A stretch of DNA of 64,000 nt from Embiotoca jacksoni. Lineage: Eukaryota; Chordata; Actinopteri; Embiotocidae. A program made the position numbers and the translations under genes. The notes below the pieces were generated by a model, which had not been told where the DNA came from, made no database searches, and saw nothing but the letters and a program-made list of their open reading frames with translations. The DNA lies in assembly GCA_022577435.1 (NCBI GenBank), contig JAKOON010000147.1, forward strand, positions 62,001-126,000, given 5' to 3'. This document shows positions 1 through 9,900 of the stretch, piece after piece. Each line of letters starts with the position of its first letter. Within the stretch, counting starts at the first letter, position 1.

Positions 1-19
1 CGCCACGGCTTAAACTAAG

Positions 20-31
20 TGTTTACAAACA
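20..31. other. TGTTTAC forkhead-like motif within a short dyad
   Basis: TGTTT AC AAACA at 20-31 has 5-bp arms with a 2-nt centre and includes TGTTTAC, the reverse complement of the core forkhead site GTAAACA. In other monomers the sequence is TGTTTACGAACA, which keeps TGTTTAC but only 4-bp arms. Binding by a forkhead protein is not shown by the sequence; a 7-bp match in a repeat can be chance. Confidence 0.4.
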
Positions 32-74
32 AGTTTCATACTGAGAACTTTGGCAAATGGGATACACTACATGG

Positions 75-99
75 ACAAAGTGGTTTCAAGTCACTTTGT
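75..99. other. Inverted repeat 1 in the monomer (8-bp arms, 9-nt loop)
   Basis: ACAAAGTG at 75-82 and CACTTTGT at 92-99 are perfect reverse complements around a 9-nt spacer. The arms are kept in almost all full-length monomers of both domains, although the loop changes (GTTTCAAGT, GTTTCACGT, GCTTCAAGT, GCTTCATGT). In linker L1 the right arm is damaged (CACTTTCT). Such dyads can extrude as hairpins; function is inferred only. Confidence 0.75.
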
Positions 100-115
100 G
101 TGGACAATTTCACAG

Positions 116-130
116 GAAACACAATGTTTC
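116..130. other. Inverted repeat 2 in the monomer (6-bp arms, 3-nt loop)
   Basis: GAAACA at 116-121 and TGTTTC at 125-130 are perfect reverse complements around CAA. This is the most invariant segment of the full monomers in both domains. The short S monomer has only GAAA/TTTC left. Confidence 0.75.
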
Positions 131-599
131 AAAAACAGCCTTATCTCAGTGAGAGAAGCTCAAAAACAGCATAAAACTGCTTTACAGTGCCAAGGCTTAA
201 ACTAAGTGTTTACGAACAAATTTCTTTATCACTACTATGGCAAATGGGATAAACAACATGGACAAAGTGGTTTCAAGTCACTTTGTGTGGACAATTTCAC
301 AGGAAACACAATGTTTCAAAAACAGCCTTATCTCAGCGAGAGAAGCTCAAAAACAGCATAAAACTCCTTTACGGCTTAAACTAAGTGTTTACGAACAAAT
401 TTCTTCATCACTACTATGGCAAATGGGATAAACAACATGGACAAAGTGGTTTCAAGTCACTTTGTGTGGACAATTTCAAAGGAAACACAATGTTTCAAAA
501 ACAGCCTTATCTCAGCGAGAGAAGCTCAAAAACAGCATAAAACTGCTTTACAGTGCCACGGCTAAAACTAAGTGTTTACGAACAAATTTCTTCATCAGC

Positions 600-762
600 A
601 AATGGGATACACTACATGGCCAATGTGGCTTCACTTTGTGTCTGCAATTACACAGAAAACAGCATTTCAAGACTCACTTTCTCATCCTAATGTAAAACTG
701 CATCACAGCGCCACGGCTTAAACTAAGTGTTTACAAACAAGTTTCACACTGAGAACTTTGGC
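600..762. repeat. Short 163-bp divergent monomer S, domain 1 form
   Basis: S reads ATGGCCAATGTGGCTTCACTTTGTGTCTGCAA at 616-647 (shown only as its identifying pattern) and differs from full copies throughout its middle. It lacks CAAGT in the GTTTCAAGTCAC segment and about 19 bp around the AluI site, so it has no AGCT. It ends with ACAAACAAGTTTCA rather than ACGAACAAATTTCT. Domain 1 copies start at 600, 1658, 2187, 3432, 4132, 5377, 6256, 7151, 7672, 8551, 9251, 9772, 10651, 11351, 11872, 13117, 13817, 14876, 15405, 16113, 16813, 17879, 18412, 19125, 20199, 20737, 21986 and 22691. Confidence 0.9.
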
Positions 763-1128
763 AAATGGGATACACTACATGGACAAAGTGGTTTCAAGTC
801 ACTTTGTGTGGACAATTTCACAGGAAACACAATGTTTCAAAAACAGCCTTATCTCAGTGAGAGAAGCTCAAAAACAGCATAAAACTGCTTTACAGTGCCA
901 AGGCTTAAACTAAGTGTTTACGAACAAATTTCTTTATCACTACTATGGCAAATGGGATAAACAACATGGACAAAGTGGTTTCAAGTCACTTTGTGTGGAC
1001 AATTTCACAGGAAACACAATGTTTCAAAAACAGCCTTATCTCAGCGAGAGAAGCTCAAAAACAGCATAAAACTCCTTTACGGCTTAAACTAAGTGTTTAC
1101 GAACAAATTTCTTCATCACTACTATGGC

Positions 1129-1307
1129 AAATGGGATAAACAACATGGACAAAGTGGTTTCAAGTCACTTTGTGTGGACAATTTCACAGGAAACACAATG
1201 TTTCAAAAACAGCCTTATCTCAGCGAGAGAAGCTCAAAAACAGCATAAAACTCCTTTACGGCTTAAACTAAGTGTTTACGAACAAATTTCTTCATCACTA
1301 CTATGGC
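1129..1307. repeat. Representative 179-bp monomer (8-bp deletion), domain 1
   Basis: The spacing to the next ruler is 179 bp because AGTGCCAC is missing between TTTAC and GGCTTAAAC. The deleted segment is flanked by the dinucleotide AC on both sides, so a microhomology-mediated deletion is possible. This is the commonest monomer in domain 1. Only the other 8-bp loss, at the tail of the monomer that precedes S, is seen in domain 2. Confidence 0.9.
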
Positions 1308-1486
1308 AAATGGGATAAACAACATGGTCAAAGTGGTTTCAAGTCACTTTGTGTGGACAATTTCACAGGAAACACAATGTTTCAAAAACAGCCTTATCTC
1401 AGCGAGAGAAGCTCAAAAACAGCATAAAACTCCTTTACGGCTTAAACTAAGTGTTTACGAACAAATTTCTTCATTACTACTATGGC

Positions 1487-1657
1487 AAATGGGATAAACA
1501 ACATGGACAAAGTGGTTTCAAGTCACTTTGTGTGGACAATTTCACAGGAAACACAATGTTTCAAAAACAGCCTTATCTCAGCGAGAGAAGCTCAAAAACA
1601 GCATAAAACTCCTTTACGGCTTAAACTAAGTGTTTACGAACAAATTTCTTCATCAGC
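1487..1657. repeat. Representative 171-bp monomer carrying both 8-bp losses
   Basis: This copy has the TTTACGG deletion and also lacks CTACTATG, so that TTCATCA is joined directly to GCAAATGGG. It immediately precedes a short S monomer. The same type recurs before the S monomers at 7,672, 9,772, 11,872 and 14,876. Confidence 0.88.
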
Positions 1658-2007
1658 AAATGGGATACACTACATGGCCAATGTGGCTTCACTTTGTGTC
1701 TGCAATTACACAGAAAACAGCATTTCAAGACTCACTTTCTCATCCTAATGTAAAACTGCATCACAGCGCCACGGCTTAAACTAAGTGTTTACAAACAAGT
1801 TTCATACTCAGAACTTTGGCAAATGGTATACACTACATGGGCAAAGTGGTTTCAAGTCACTTTGTGTGGACAATTTCACAGGAAACACAATGTTTCAAAA
1901 ACAGCCTTATCTCAGTGAGAGAAGCTCAAAAACAGCATAAAACTCCTTTACAGTGCCAAGGCTTAAACTAAGTGTTTACGAACAAATTTCTTCATCACTA
2001 CTATGGC

Positions 2008-3952
2008 AAATGGGATGAACAACATGGACAAAGTGGTTTCAAGTCACTTTGTGTGGACAATTTCAAAGGAAACACAATGTTTCAAAAACAGCCTTATCTC
2101 AGCGAGAGAAGCTCAAAAACAGCATAAAACTGCTTTACAGTGCCACGGCTAAAACTAAGTGTTTACGAACAAATTTCTTCATCAGCAAATGGGATACACT
2201 ACATGGCCAATGTGGCTTCACTTTGTGTCTGCAATTACACAGAAAACAGCATTTCAAGACTCACTTTCTCATCCTAATGTAAAACTGCATCACAGCGCCA
2301 CGGCTTAAACTAAGTGTTTACAAACAAGTTTCATACTGAGAACTTTGGCAAATGGGATACACTACATGGACAAAGTGGTTTCAAGTCACTTTGTGTGGAC
2401 AATTTCACAGGAAACACAATGTTTCAAAAACAGCCTTATCTCAGTGAGAGAAGCTCAAAAACAGCATAAAACTGCTTTACAGTGCCAAGGCTTAAACTAA
2501 GTGTTTACGAACAAATTTCTTTATCACTACTATGGCAAATGGGATAAACAACATGGACAAAGTGGTTTCAAGTCACTTTGTGTGGACAATTTCACAGGAA
2601 ACACAATGTTTCAAAAACAGCCTTATCTCAGCGAGAGAAGCTCAAAAACAGCATAAAACTCCTTTACGGCTTAAACTAAGTGTTTACGAACAAATTTCTT
2701 CATCACTACTATGGCAAATGGGATAAACAACATGGACAAAGTGGTTTCAAGTCACTTTGTGTGGACAATTTCACAGGAAACACAATGTTTCAAAAACAGC
2801 CTTATCTCAGCGAGAGAAGCTCAAAAACAGCATAAAACTCCTTTACGGCTTAAACTAAGTGTTTACGAACAAATTTCTTCATCACTACTATGGCAAATGG
2901 GATAAACAACATGGTCAAAGTGGTTTCAAGTCACTTTGTGTGGACAATTTTACAGGAAACACAATGTTTCAAAAACAGCCTTATCTCAGCGAGAGAAGCT
3001 CAAAAACAGCATAAAACTCCTTTACGGCTTAAACTAAGTGTTTACGAACAAATTTCTTCATCACTACTATGGCAAATGGGATGAACAACATGGACAAAGT
3101 GGTTTCAAGTCACTTTATGTGGACAATTTCACAGGAAACACAATGTTTCAAAAACAGCTTTATCTCAGCGAGAGAAGCTCAAAAACAGCATAAAACTCCT
3201 TTACGGCTTAAACTAAGTGTTTACGAACAAATTTCTTCATCACTACTATGGCAAATGGGATAAACAACATGGACAAAGTGGTTTCAAGTCACTTTGTGTG
3301 GACAATTTCACAGGAAACACAATGTTTCAAAAACAGCCTTATCTCAGCGAGAGAAGCTCAAAAACAGCAGAAAACTGCTTTACAGTGCCACGGCTTAAAC
3401 TAAGTGTTTACGAACAAATTTCTTCATCAGCAAATGGGATACACTACATGGCCAATGTGGCTTCACTTTGTGTCTGCAATTACACAGAAAACAGCATTTC
3501 AAGACTCACTTTCTCATCCTAATGTAAAACTGCATCACAGCGCCACGGCTTAAACTAAGTGTTTACAAACAAGTTTCATACTCAGAACTTTGGCAAATGG
3601 GATACACTACATGGGCAAAGTGGTTTCAAGTCACTTTGTGTGGACAATTTCACAGGAAACACAATGTTTCAAAAACAGCCTTATCTCAGCGAGAGAAGCT
3701 CAAAAACAGCATAAAACTCCTTTACGGCTTAAACTAAGTGTTTACGAACAAATTTCTTCATCACTACTATGGCAAATGGGATAAACAACATGGACAAAGT
3801 GGTTTCAAGTCACTTTGTGTGGACAATTTCACAGGAAACACAATGTTTCAAAAACAGCCTTATCTCAGCGAGAGAAGCTCAAAAACAGCATAAAACTCCT
3901 TTACGGCTTAAACTAAGTGTTTACGAACAAATTTCTTCATCACTACTATGGC
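2008..3952. repeat. 1,945-bp higher-order unit, copy 1
   Basis: The unit starts at the ruler at 2,008 and its landmarks recur 1,945 bp downstream: S at 2,187 and 3,432 correspond to S at 4,132 and 5,377, and the ATGAACAACATGG / TTTATGTGG monomer at 3,074 corresponds to 5,019. Within it, the third monomer after S (2,895) carries CATGGTC and CAATTTTACAGG. Confidence 0.82.
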
Positions 3953-5897
3953 AAATGGGATAAACAACATGGACAAAGTGGTTTCAAGTCACTTTGTGTG
4001 GACAATTTCAAAGGAAACACAATGTTTCAAAAACAGCCTTATCTCAGCGAGAGAAGCTCAAAAACAGCATAAAACTGCTTTACAGTGCCACGGCTAAAAC
4101 TAAGTGTTTACGAACAAATTTCTTCATCAGCAAATGGGATACACTACATGGCCAATGTGGCTTCACTTTGTGTCTGCAATTACACAGAAAACAGCATTTC
4201 AAGACTCACTTTCTCATCCTAATGTAAAACTGCATCACAGCGCCACGGCTTAAACTAAGTGTTTACAAACAAGTTTCACACTGAGAACTTTGGCAAATGG
4301 GATACACTACATGGACAAAGTGGTTTCAAGTCACTTTGTGTGGACAATTTCACAGGAAACACAATGTTTCAAAAACAGCCTTATCTCAGTGAGAGAAGCT
4401 CAAAAACAGCATAAAACTGCTTTACAGTGCCAAGGCTTAAACTAAGTGTTTACGAACAAATTTCTTTATCACTACTATGGCAAATGGGATAAACAACATG
4501 GACAAAGTGGTTTCAAGTCACTTTGTGTGGACAATTTCACAGGAAACACAATGTTTCAAAAACAGCCTTATCTCAGCGAGAGAAGCTCAAAAACAGCATA
4601 AAACTCCTTTACGGCTTAAACTAAGTGTTTACGAACAAATTTCTTCATCACTACTATGGCAAATGGGATAAACAACATGGTCAAAGTGGTTTCAAGTCAC
4701 TTTGTGTGGACAATTTCACAGGAAACACAATGTTTCAAAAACAGCCTTATCTCAGCGAGAGAAGCTCAAAAACAGCATAAAACTCCTTTACGGCTTAAAC
4801 TAAGTGTTTACGAACAAATTTCTTCATTACTACTATGGCAAATGGGATAAACAACATGGACAAAGTGGTTTCAAGTCACTTTGTGTGGACAATTTCACAG
4901 GAAACACAATGTTTCAAAAACAGCCTTATCTCAGCGAGAGAAGCTCAAAAACAGCATAAAACTCCTTTACGGCTTAAACTAAGTGTTTACGAACAAATTT
5001 CTTCATCACTACTATGGCAAATGGGATGAACAACATGGACAAAGTGGTTTCAAGTCACTTTATGTGGACAATTTCACAGGAAACACAATGTTTCAAAAAC
5101 AGCTTTATCTCAGCGAGAGAAGCTCAAAAACAGCATAAAACTCCTTTACGGCTTAAACTAAGTGTTTACGAACAAATTTCTTCATCACTACTATGGCAAA
5201 TGGGATAAACAACATGGACAAAGTGGTTTCAAATCACTTTGTGTGGACAATTTCACAGGAAACACAATGTTTCAAAAACAGCCTTATCTCAGCGAGAGAA
5301 GCTCAAAAACAGCAGAAAACTGCTTTACAGTGCCACGGCTTAAACTAAGTGTTTACGAACAAATTTCTTCATCAGCAAATGGGATACACTACATGGCCAA
5401 TGTGGCTTCACTTTGTGTCTGCAATTACACAGAAAACAGCATTTCAAGACTCACTTTCTCATCCTAATGTAAAACTGCATCACAGCGACACGGCTTAAAC
5501 TAAGTGTTTACAAACAAGTTTCATACTCAGAACTTTGGCAAATGGGATACACTACATGGGCAAAGTGGTTTCAAGTCACTTTGTGTGGACAATTTCACAG
5601 GAAACACAATGTTTCAAAAACAGCCTTATCTCAGCGAGAGAAGCTCAAAAACAGCATAAAACTCCTTTACGGCTTAAACTAAGTGTTTACGAACAAATTT
5701 CTTCATCACTACTATGGCAAATGGGATAAACAACATGGACAAAGTGGTTTCAAGTCACTTTGTGTGGACAATTTCACAGGAAACACAATGTTTCAAAAAC
5801 AGCCTTATCTCAGCGAGAGAAGCTCAAAAACAGCATAAAACTCCTTTACGGCTTAAACTAAGTGTTTACGAACAAATTTCTTCATCACTACTATGGC
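3953..5897. repeat. 1,945-bp higher-order unit, copy 2 (chimeric interior)
   Basis: Same length and end landmarks as the preceding unit, but the interior differs. The CATGGTC monomer is second, at 4,661, rather than third, and it is followed by the ATTACTACTATGG variant and a CATGGAC monomer. That interior order matches 1,129-1,657 instead. The unit therefore looks like a mosaic of two parent units, made by conversion or double unequal exchange. It also carries AAATCACTTTG near 5,232 in place of AAGTCACTTTG. Confidence 0.78.
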
Positions 5898-6924
5898 AAA
5901 TGGGATAAACAACATGGACAAAGTGGTTTCAAGTCACTTTGTGTGGACAATTTCACAGGAAACACAATGTTTCAAAAACAGCCTTATCTCAGCGAGAGAA
6001 GCTCAAAAACAGCATAAAACTCCTTTACGGCTTAAACTAAGTGTTTACGAACAAATTTCTTCATCACTACTATGGCAAATGGGATAAACAACATGGACAA
6101 AGTGGTTTCAAGTCACTTTGTGTGGACAATTTCAAAGGAAACACAATGTTTCAAAAACAGCCTTATCTCAGCGAGAGAAGCTCAAAAACAGCATAAAACT
6201 GCTTTACAGTGCCACGGCTAAAACTAAGTGTTTACGAACAAATTTCTTCATCAGCAAATGGGATACACTACATGGCCAATGTGGCTTCACTTTGTGTCTG
6301 CAATTACACAGAAAACAGCATTTCAAGACTCACTTTCTCATCCTAATGTAAAACTGCATCACAGCGCCACGGCTTAAACTAAGTGTTTACAAACAAGTTT
6401 CATACTGAGAACTTTGGCAAATGGGATACACTACATGGACAAAGTGGTTTCAAGTCACTTTGTGTGGACAATTTCACAGGAAACACAATGTTTCAAAAAC
6501 AGCCTTATCTCAGTGAGAGAAGCTCAAAAACAGCATAAAACTGCTTTACAGTGCCAAGGCTTAAACTAAGTGTTTACGAACAAATTTCTTTATCACTACT
6601 ATGGCAAATGGGATAAACAACATGGACAAAGTGGTTTCAAGTCACTTTGTGTGGACAATTTCACAGGAAACACAATGTTTCAAAAACAGCCTTATCTCAG
6701 CGAGAGAAGCTCAAAAACAGCATAAAACTCCTTTACGGCTTAAACTAAGTGTTTACGAACAAATTTCTTCATCACTACTATGGCAAATGGGATAAACAAC
6801 ATGGACAAAGTGGTTTCAAGTCACTTTGTGTGGACAATTTCACAGGAAACACAATGTTTCAAAAACAGCCTTATCTCAGCGAGAGAAGCTCAAAAACAGC
6901 ATAAAACTGCATTACAGTGCCAAG

Positions 6925-9900
6925 GCTTAAACAAAGTGTTTACGAACAAGTTTCATACTCAGAACTTTGGCAAATGGGATACACTACATGGACAAAGTGG
7001 TTTCAAGTCACTTTGTGTGGACAATTTCACAGGAAACACAATGTTTCAAAAACAGCCTTATCTCAGCGAGAGAAGCTCAAAAACAGCAGAAAACTGCTTT
7101 ACAGTGCCACGGCTTAAACTAAGTGTTTACGAACAAATTTCTTCATCAGTAAATGGGATACACTAAATGGCCAATGTGGCTTCACTTTGTGTCTGCAATT
7201 ACACAGAAAACAGCATTTCAAGACTCACTTTCTCATCCTAATGTAAAACTGCATCACAGCGCCACGGCTTAAACTAAGTGTTTACAAACAAGTTTCATAC
7301 TCAGAACTTTGGCAAATGGGATACACTACATGGGCAAAGTGGTTTCAAGTCACTTTGTGATGACAATTTCACAGGAAACACAATGTTTCAAAAACAGCCT
7401 TATCTCAGCGAGAGAAGCTCAAAAACAGCATAAAACTCCTTTACAGTGCCAAGGCTTAAACTAAGTGTTTCCGAACAAATTTCTTCATCACTACTATGGC
7501 AAATGGGATAAACAACATGGTCAAAGTGGTTTCAAGTCACTTTGTGTGGACAATTTCACAGGAAACACAATGTTTCAAAAACAGCCTTATCTCAGCGAGA
7601 GAAGCTCAAAAACAGCATAAAACTCCTTTACGGCTTAAACTAAGTGTTTACGAACAAATTTCTTCATCAGCAAATGGGATACACTACATGGCCAATGTGG
7701 CTTCACTTTGTGTCTGCAATTACACAGAAAACAGCATTTCAAGACTCACTTTCTCATCCTAATGTAAAACTGCATCACAGCGCCACGGCTTAAACTAAGT
7801 GTTTACAAACAAGTTTCATACTCAGAACTTTGGCAAATGGGATACACTACATGGGCAAAGTGGTTTCAAGTCACTTTGTGATGACAATTTCACAGGAAAC
7901 ACAATGTTTCAAAAACAGCCTTATCTCAGCGAGAGAAGCTCAAAAACAGCATAAAATTCCTTTACGGCTTAAACTAAGTGTTTACGAACAAATTTCTTCA
8001 TCACTACTATGGCAAATGGGATAAACAACATGGAGAAAGTGGTTTCAAGTCACTTTGTGTAGACAATTTCACAGGAAACACAATGTTTCAAAAACAGCCT
8101 TATCTCAGCGAGAGAAGCTCAAAAACAGCATAAAACTCCTTTACGGCTTAAACTAAGTGTTTACGAACAAATTTCTTCATCACTACTATGGCAAATGGGA
8201 TAAACAACATGGTCAAAGTGGTTTCAAGTCACTTTGTGTGGACAATTTCACAGGAAACACAATGTTTCAAAAACAGCCTTATCTCAGCGAGAGAAGCTCA
8301 AAAACAGCATAAAACTCCTTTACGGCTTAAACTAAGTGTTTACGAACAAATTTCTTCATCACTACTATGGCAAATGGGATAAACAACATGGACAAAGTGG
8401 TTTCAAGTCACTTTGTGTGGACAATTTCACAGGAAACACAATGTTTCAAAAACAGCCTTATCTCAGCGAGAGAAGCTCAAAAACAGCAGAAAACTCCTTT
8501 ACAGTGCCAAGGCTTAAACTAAGTGTTTACGAACAAATTTCTTCATCAGCAAATGGTATACACTGCATGGCCAATGTGGCTTCACTTTGTGTCTGCAATT
8601 ACACAGAAAACAGCATTTCAAGACTCACTTTCTCATCCTAATGTAAAACTGCATCACAGCGCCACGGCTTAAACTAAGTGTTTACAAACAAGTTTCATAC
8701 TCAGAACTTTGGCAAATGGGATACACTACATGGGCAAAGTGGTTTCAAGTCACTTTGTGTGGACAATTTCACAGGAAACACAATGTTTCAAAAACAGCCT
8801 TATCTCAGCGAGAGAAGCTCAAAAACAGCATAAAACTCCTTTACGGCTTAAACTAAGTGTTTACGAACAAATTTCTTCATCACTACTATGGCAAATGGGA
8901 TAAACAACATGGACAAAGTGGTTTCAAGTCACTTTGTGTGGACAATTTCACAGGAAACACAATGTTTCAAAAACAGCCTTATCTCAGCGAGAGAAGCTCA
9001 AAAACAGCATAAAACTCCTTTACGGCTTAAACAAAGTGTTTACGAACAAGTTTCATACTCAGAACTTTGGCAAATGGGATACACTACATGGACAAAGTGG
9101 TTTCAAGTCACTTTGTGTGGACAATTTCACAGGAAACACAATGTTTCAAAAACAGCCTTATCTCAGCGAGAGAAGCTCAAAAACAGCAGAAAACTGCTTT
9201 ACAGTGCCACGGCTTAAACTAAGTGTTTACGAACAAATTTCTTCATCAGTAAATGGGATACACTAAATGGCCAATGTGGCTTCACTTTGTGTCTGCAATT
9301 ACACAGAAAACAGCATTTCAAGACTCACTTTCTCATCCTAATGTAAAACTGCATCACAGCGCCACGGCTTAAACTAAGTGTTTACAAACAAGTTTCATAC
9401 TCAGAACTTTGGCAAATGGGATACACTACATGGGCAAAGTGGTTTCAAGTCACTTTGTGATGACAATTTCACAGGAAACACAATGTTTCAAAAACAGCCT
9501 TATCTCAGCGAGAGAAGCTCAAAAACAGCATAAAACTCCTTTACAGTGCCAAGGCTTAAACTAAGTGTTTCCGAACAAATTTCTTCATCACTACTATGGC
9601 AAATGGGATAAACAACATGGTCAAAGTGGTTTCAAGTCACTTTGTGTGGACAATTTCACAGGAAACACAATGTTTCAAAAACAGCCTTATCTCAGCGAGA
9701 GAAGCTCAAAAACAGCATAAAACTCCTTTACGGCTTAAACTAAGTGTTTACGAACAAATTTCTTCATCAGCAAATGGGATACACTACATGGCCAATGTGG
9801 CTTCACTTTGTGTCTGCAATTACACAGAAAACAGCATTTCAAGACTCACTTTCTCATCCTAATGTAAAACTGCATCACAGCGCCACGGCTTAAACTAAGT

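Larger units (their letters stand above)
55..241. repeat. Representative full 187-bp monomer, domain 1
   Basis: This copy runs from one AAATGGG ruler to the next and keeps both 8-bp segments that other domain 1 copies lose: AGTGCCAA before GGCTTAAAC, and CTACTATG before GCAAATGGG. It reads GATACACTACATGG at the front and follows a short monomer in most places where this type recurs (for example 763, 2350 and 4295). It contains the invariant block GAAACACAATGTTTCAAAAAC and the AluI site in GAGAAGCTC. Confidence 0.9.
421..2715. repeat. Domain 1 block, copy 1 of a long-range repeat (offset 13,217)
   Basis: The order of monomer types from 421 to 2,715 recurs at 13,638-15,933. Landmarks at 421, 600, 950, 1129, 2187 and 2716 fall 13,217-13,218 bp earlier than their partners. 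The extra base in the second copy is one A near 14,483. To the left of about 200 the two regions carry different monomer types, so that is where the similarity in order ends. Confidence 0.8.

Noticed and set aside
81..95. TGGTTTCAAGTCACT looks loosely like a tRNA or SINE B box.
   Set aside because: The match to GGTTCGANNCC is poor, there is no A box at a suitable distance, and no cloverleaf can be drawn. A closer match near 21,475 arises only from a one-base deletion in the error-rich tract.
104..121. ACAATTTCACAGGAAACA resembles the lac operator and M13 reverse-primer region of cloning vectors.
   Set aside because: It lacks two bases of the vector sequence, the flanks do not match, and it recurs in every full monomer. 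It is chance similarity, not vector contamination.
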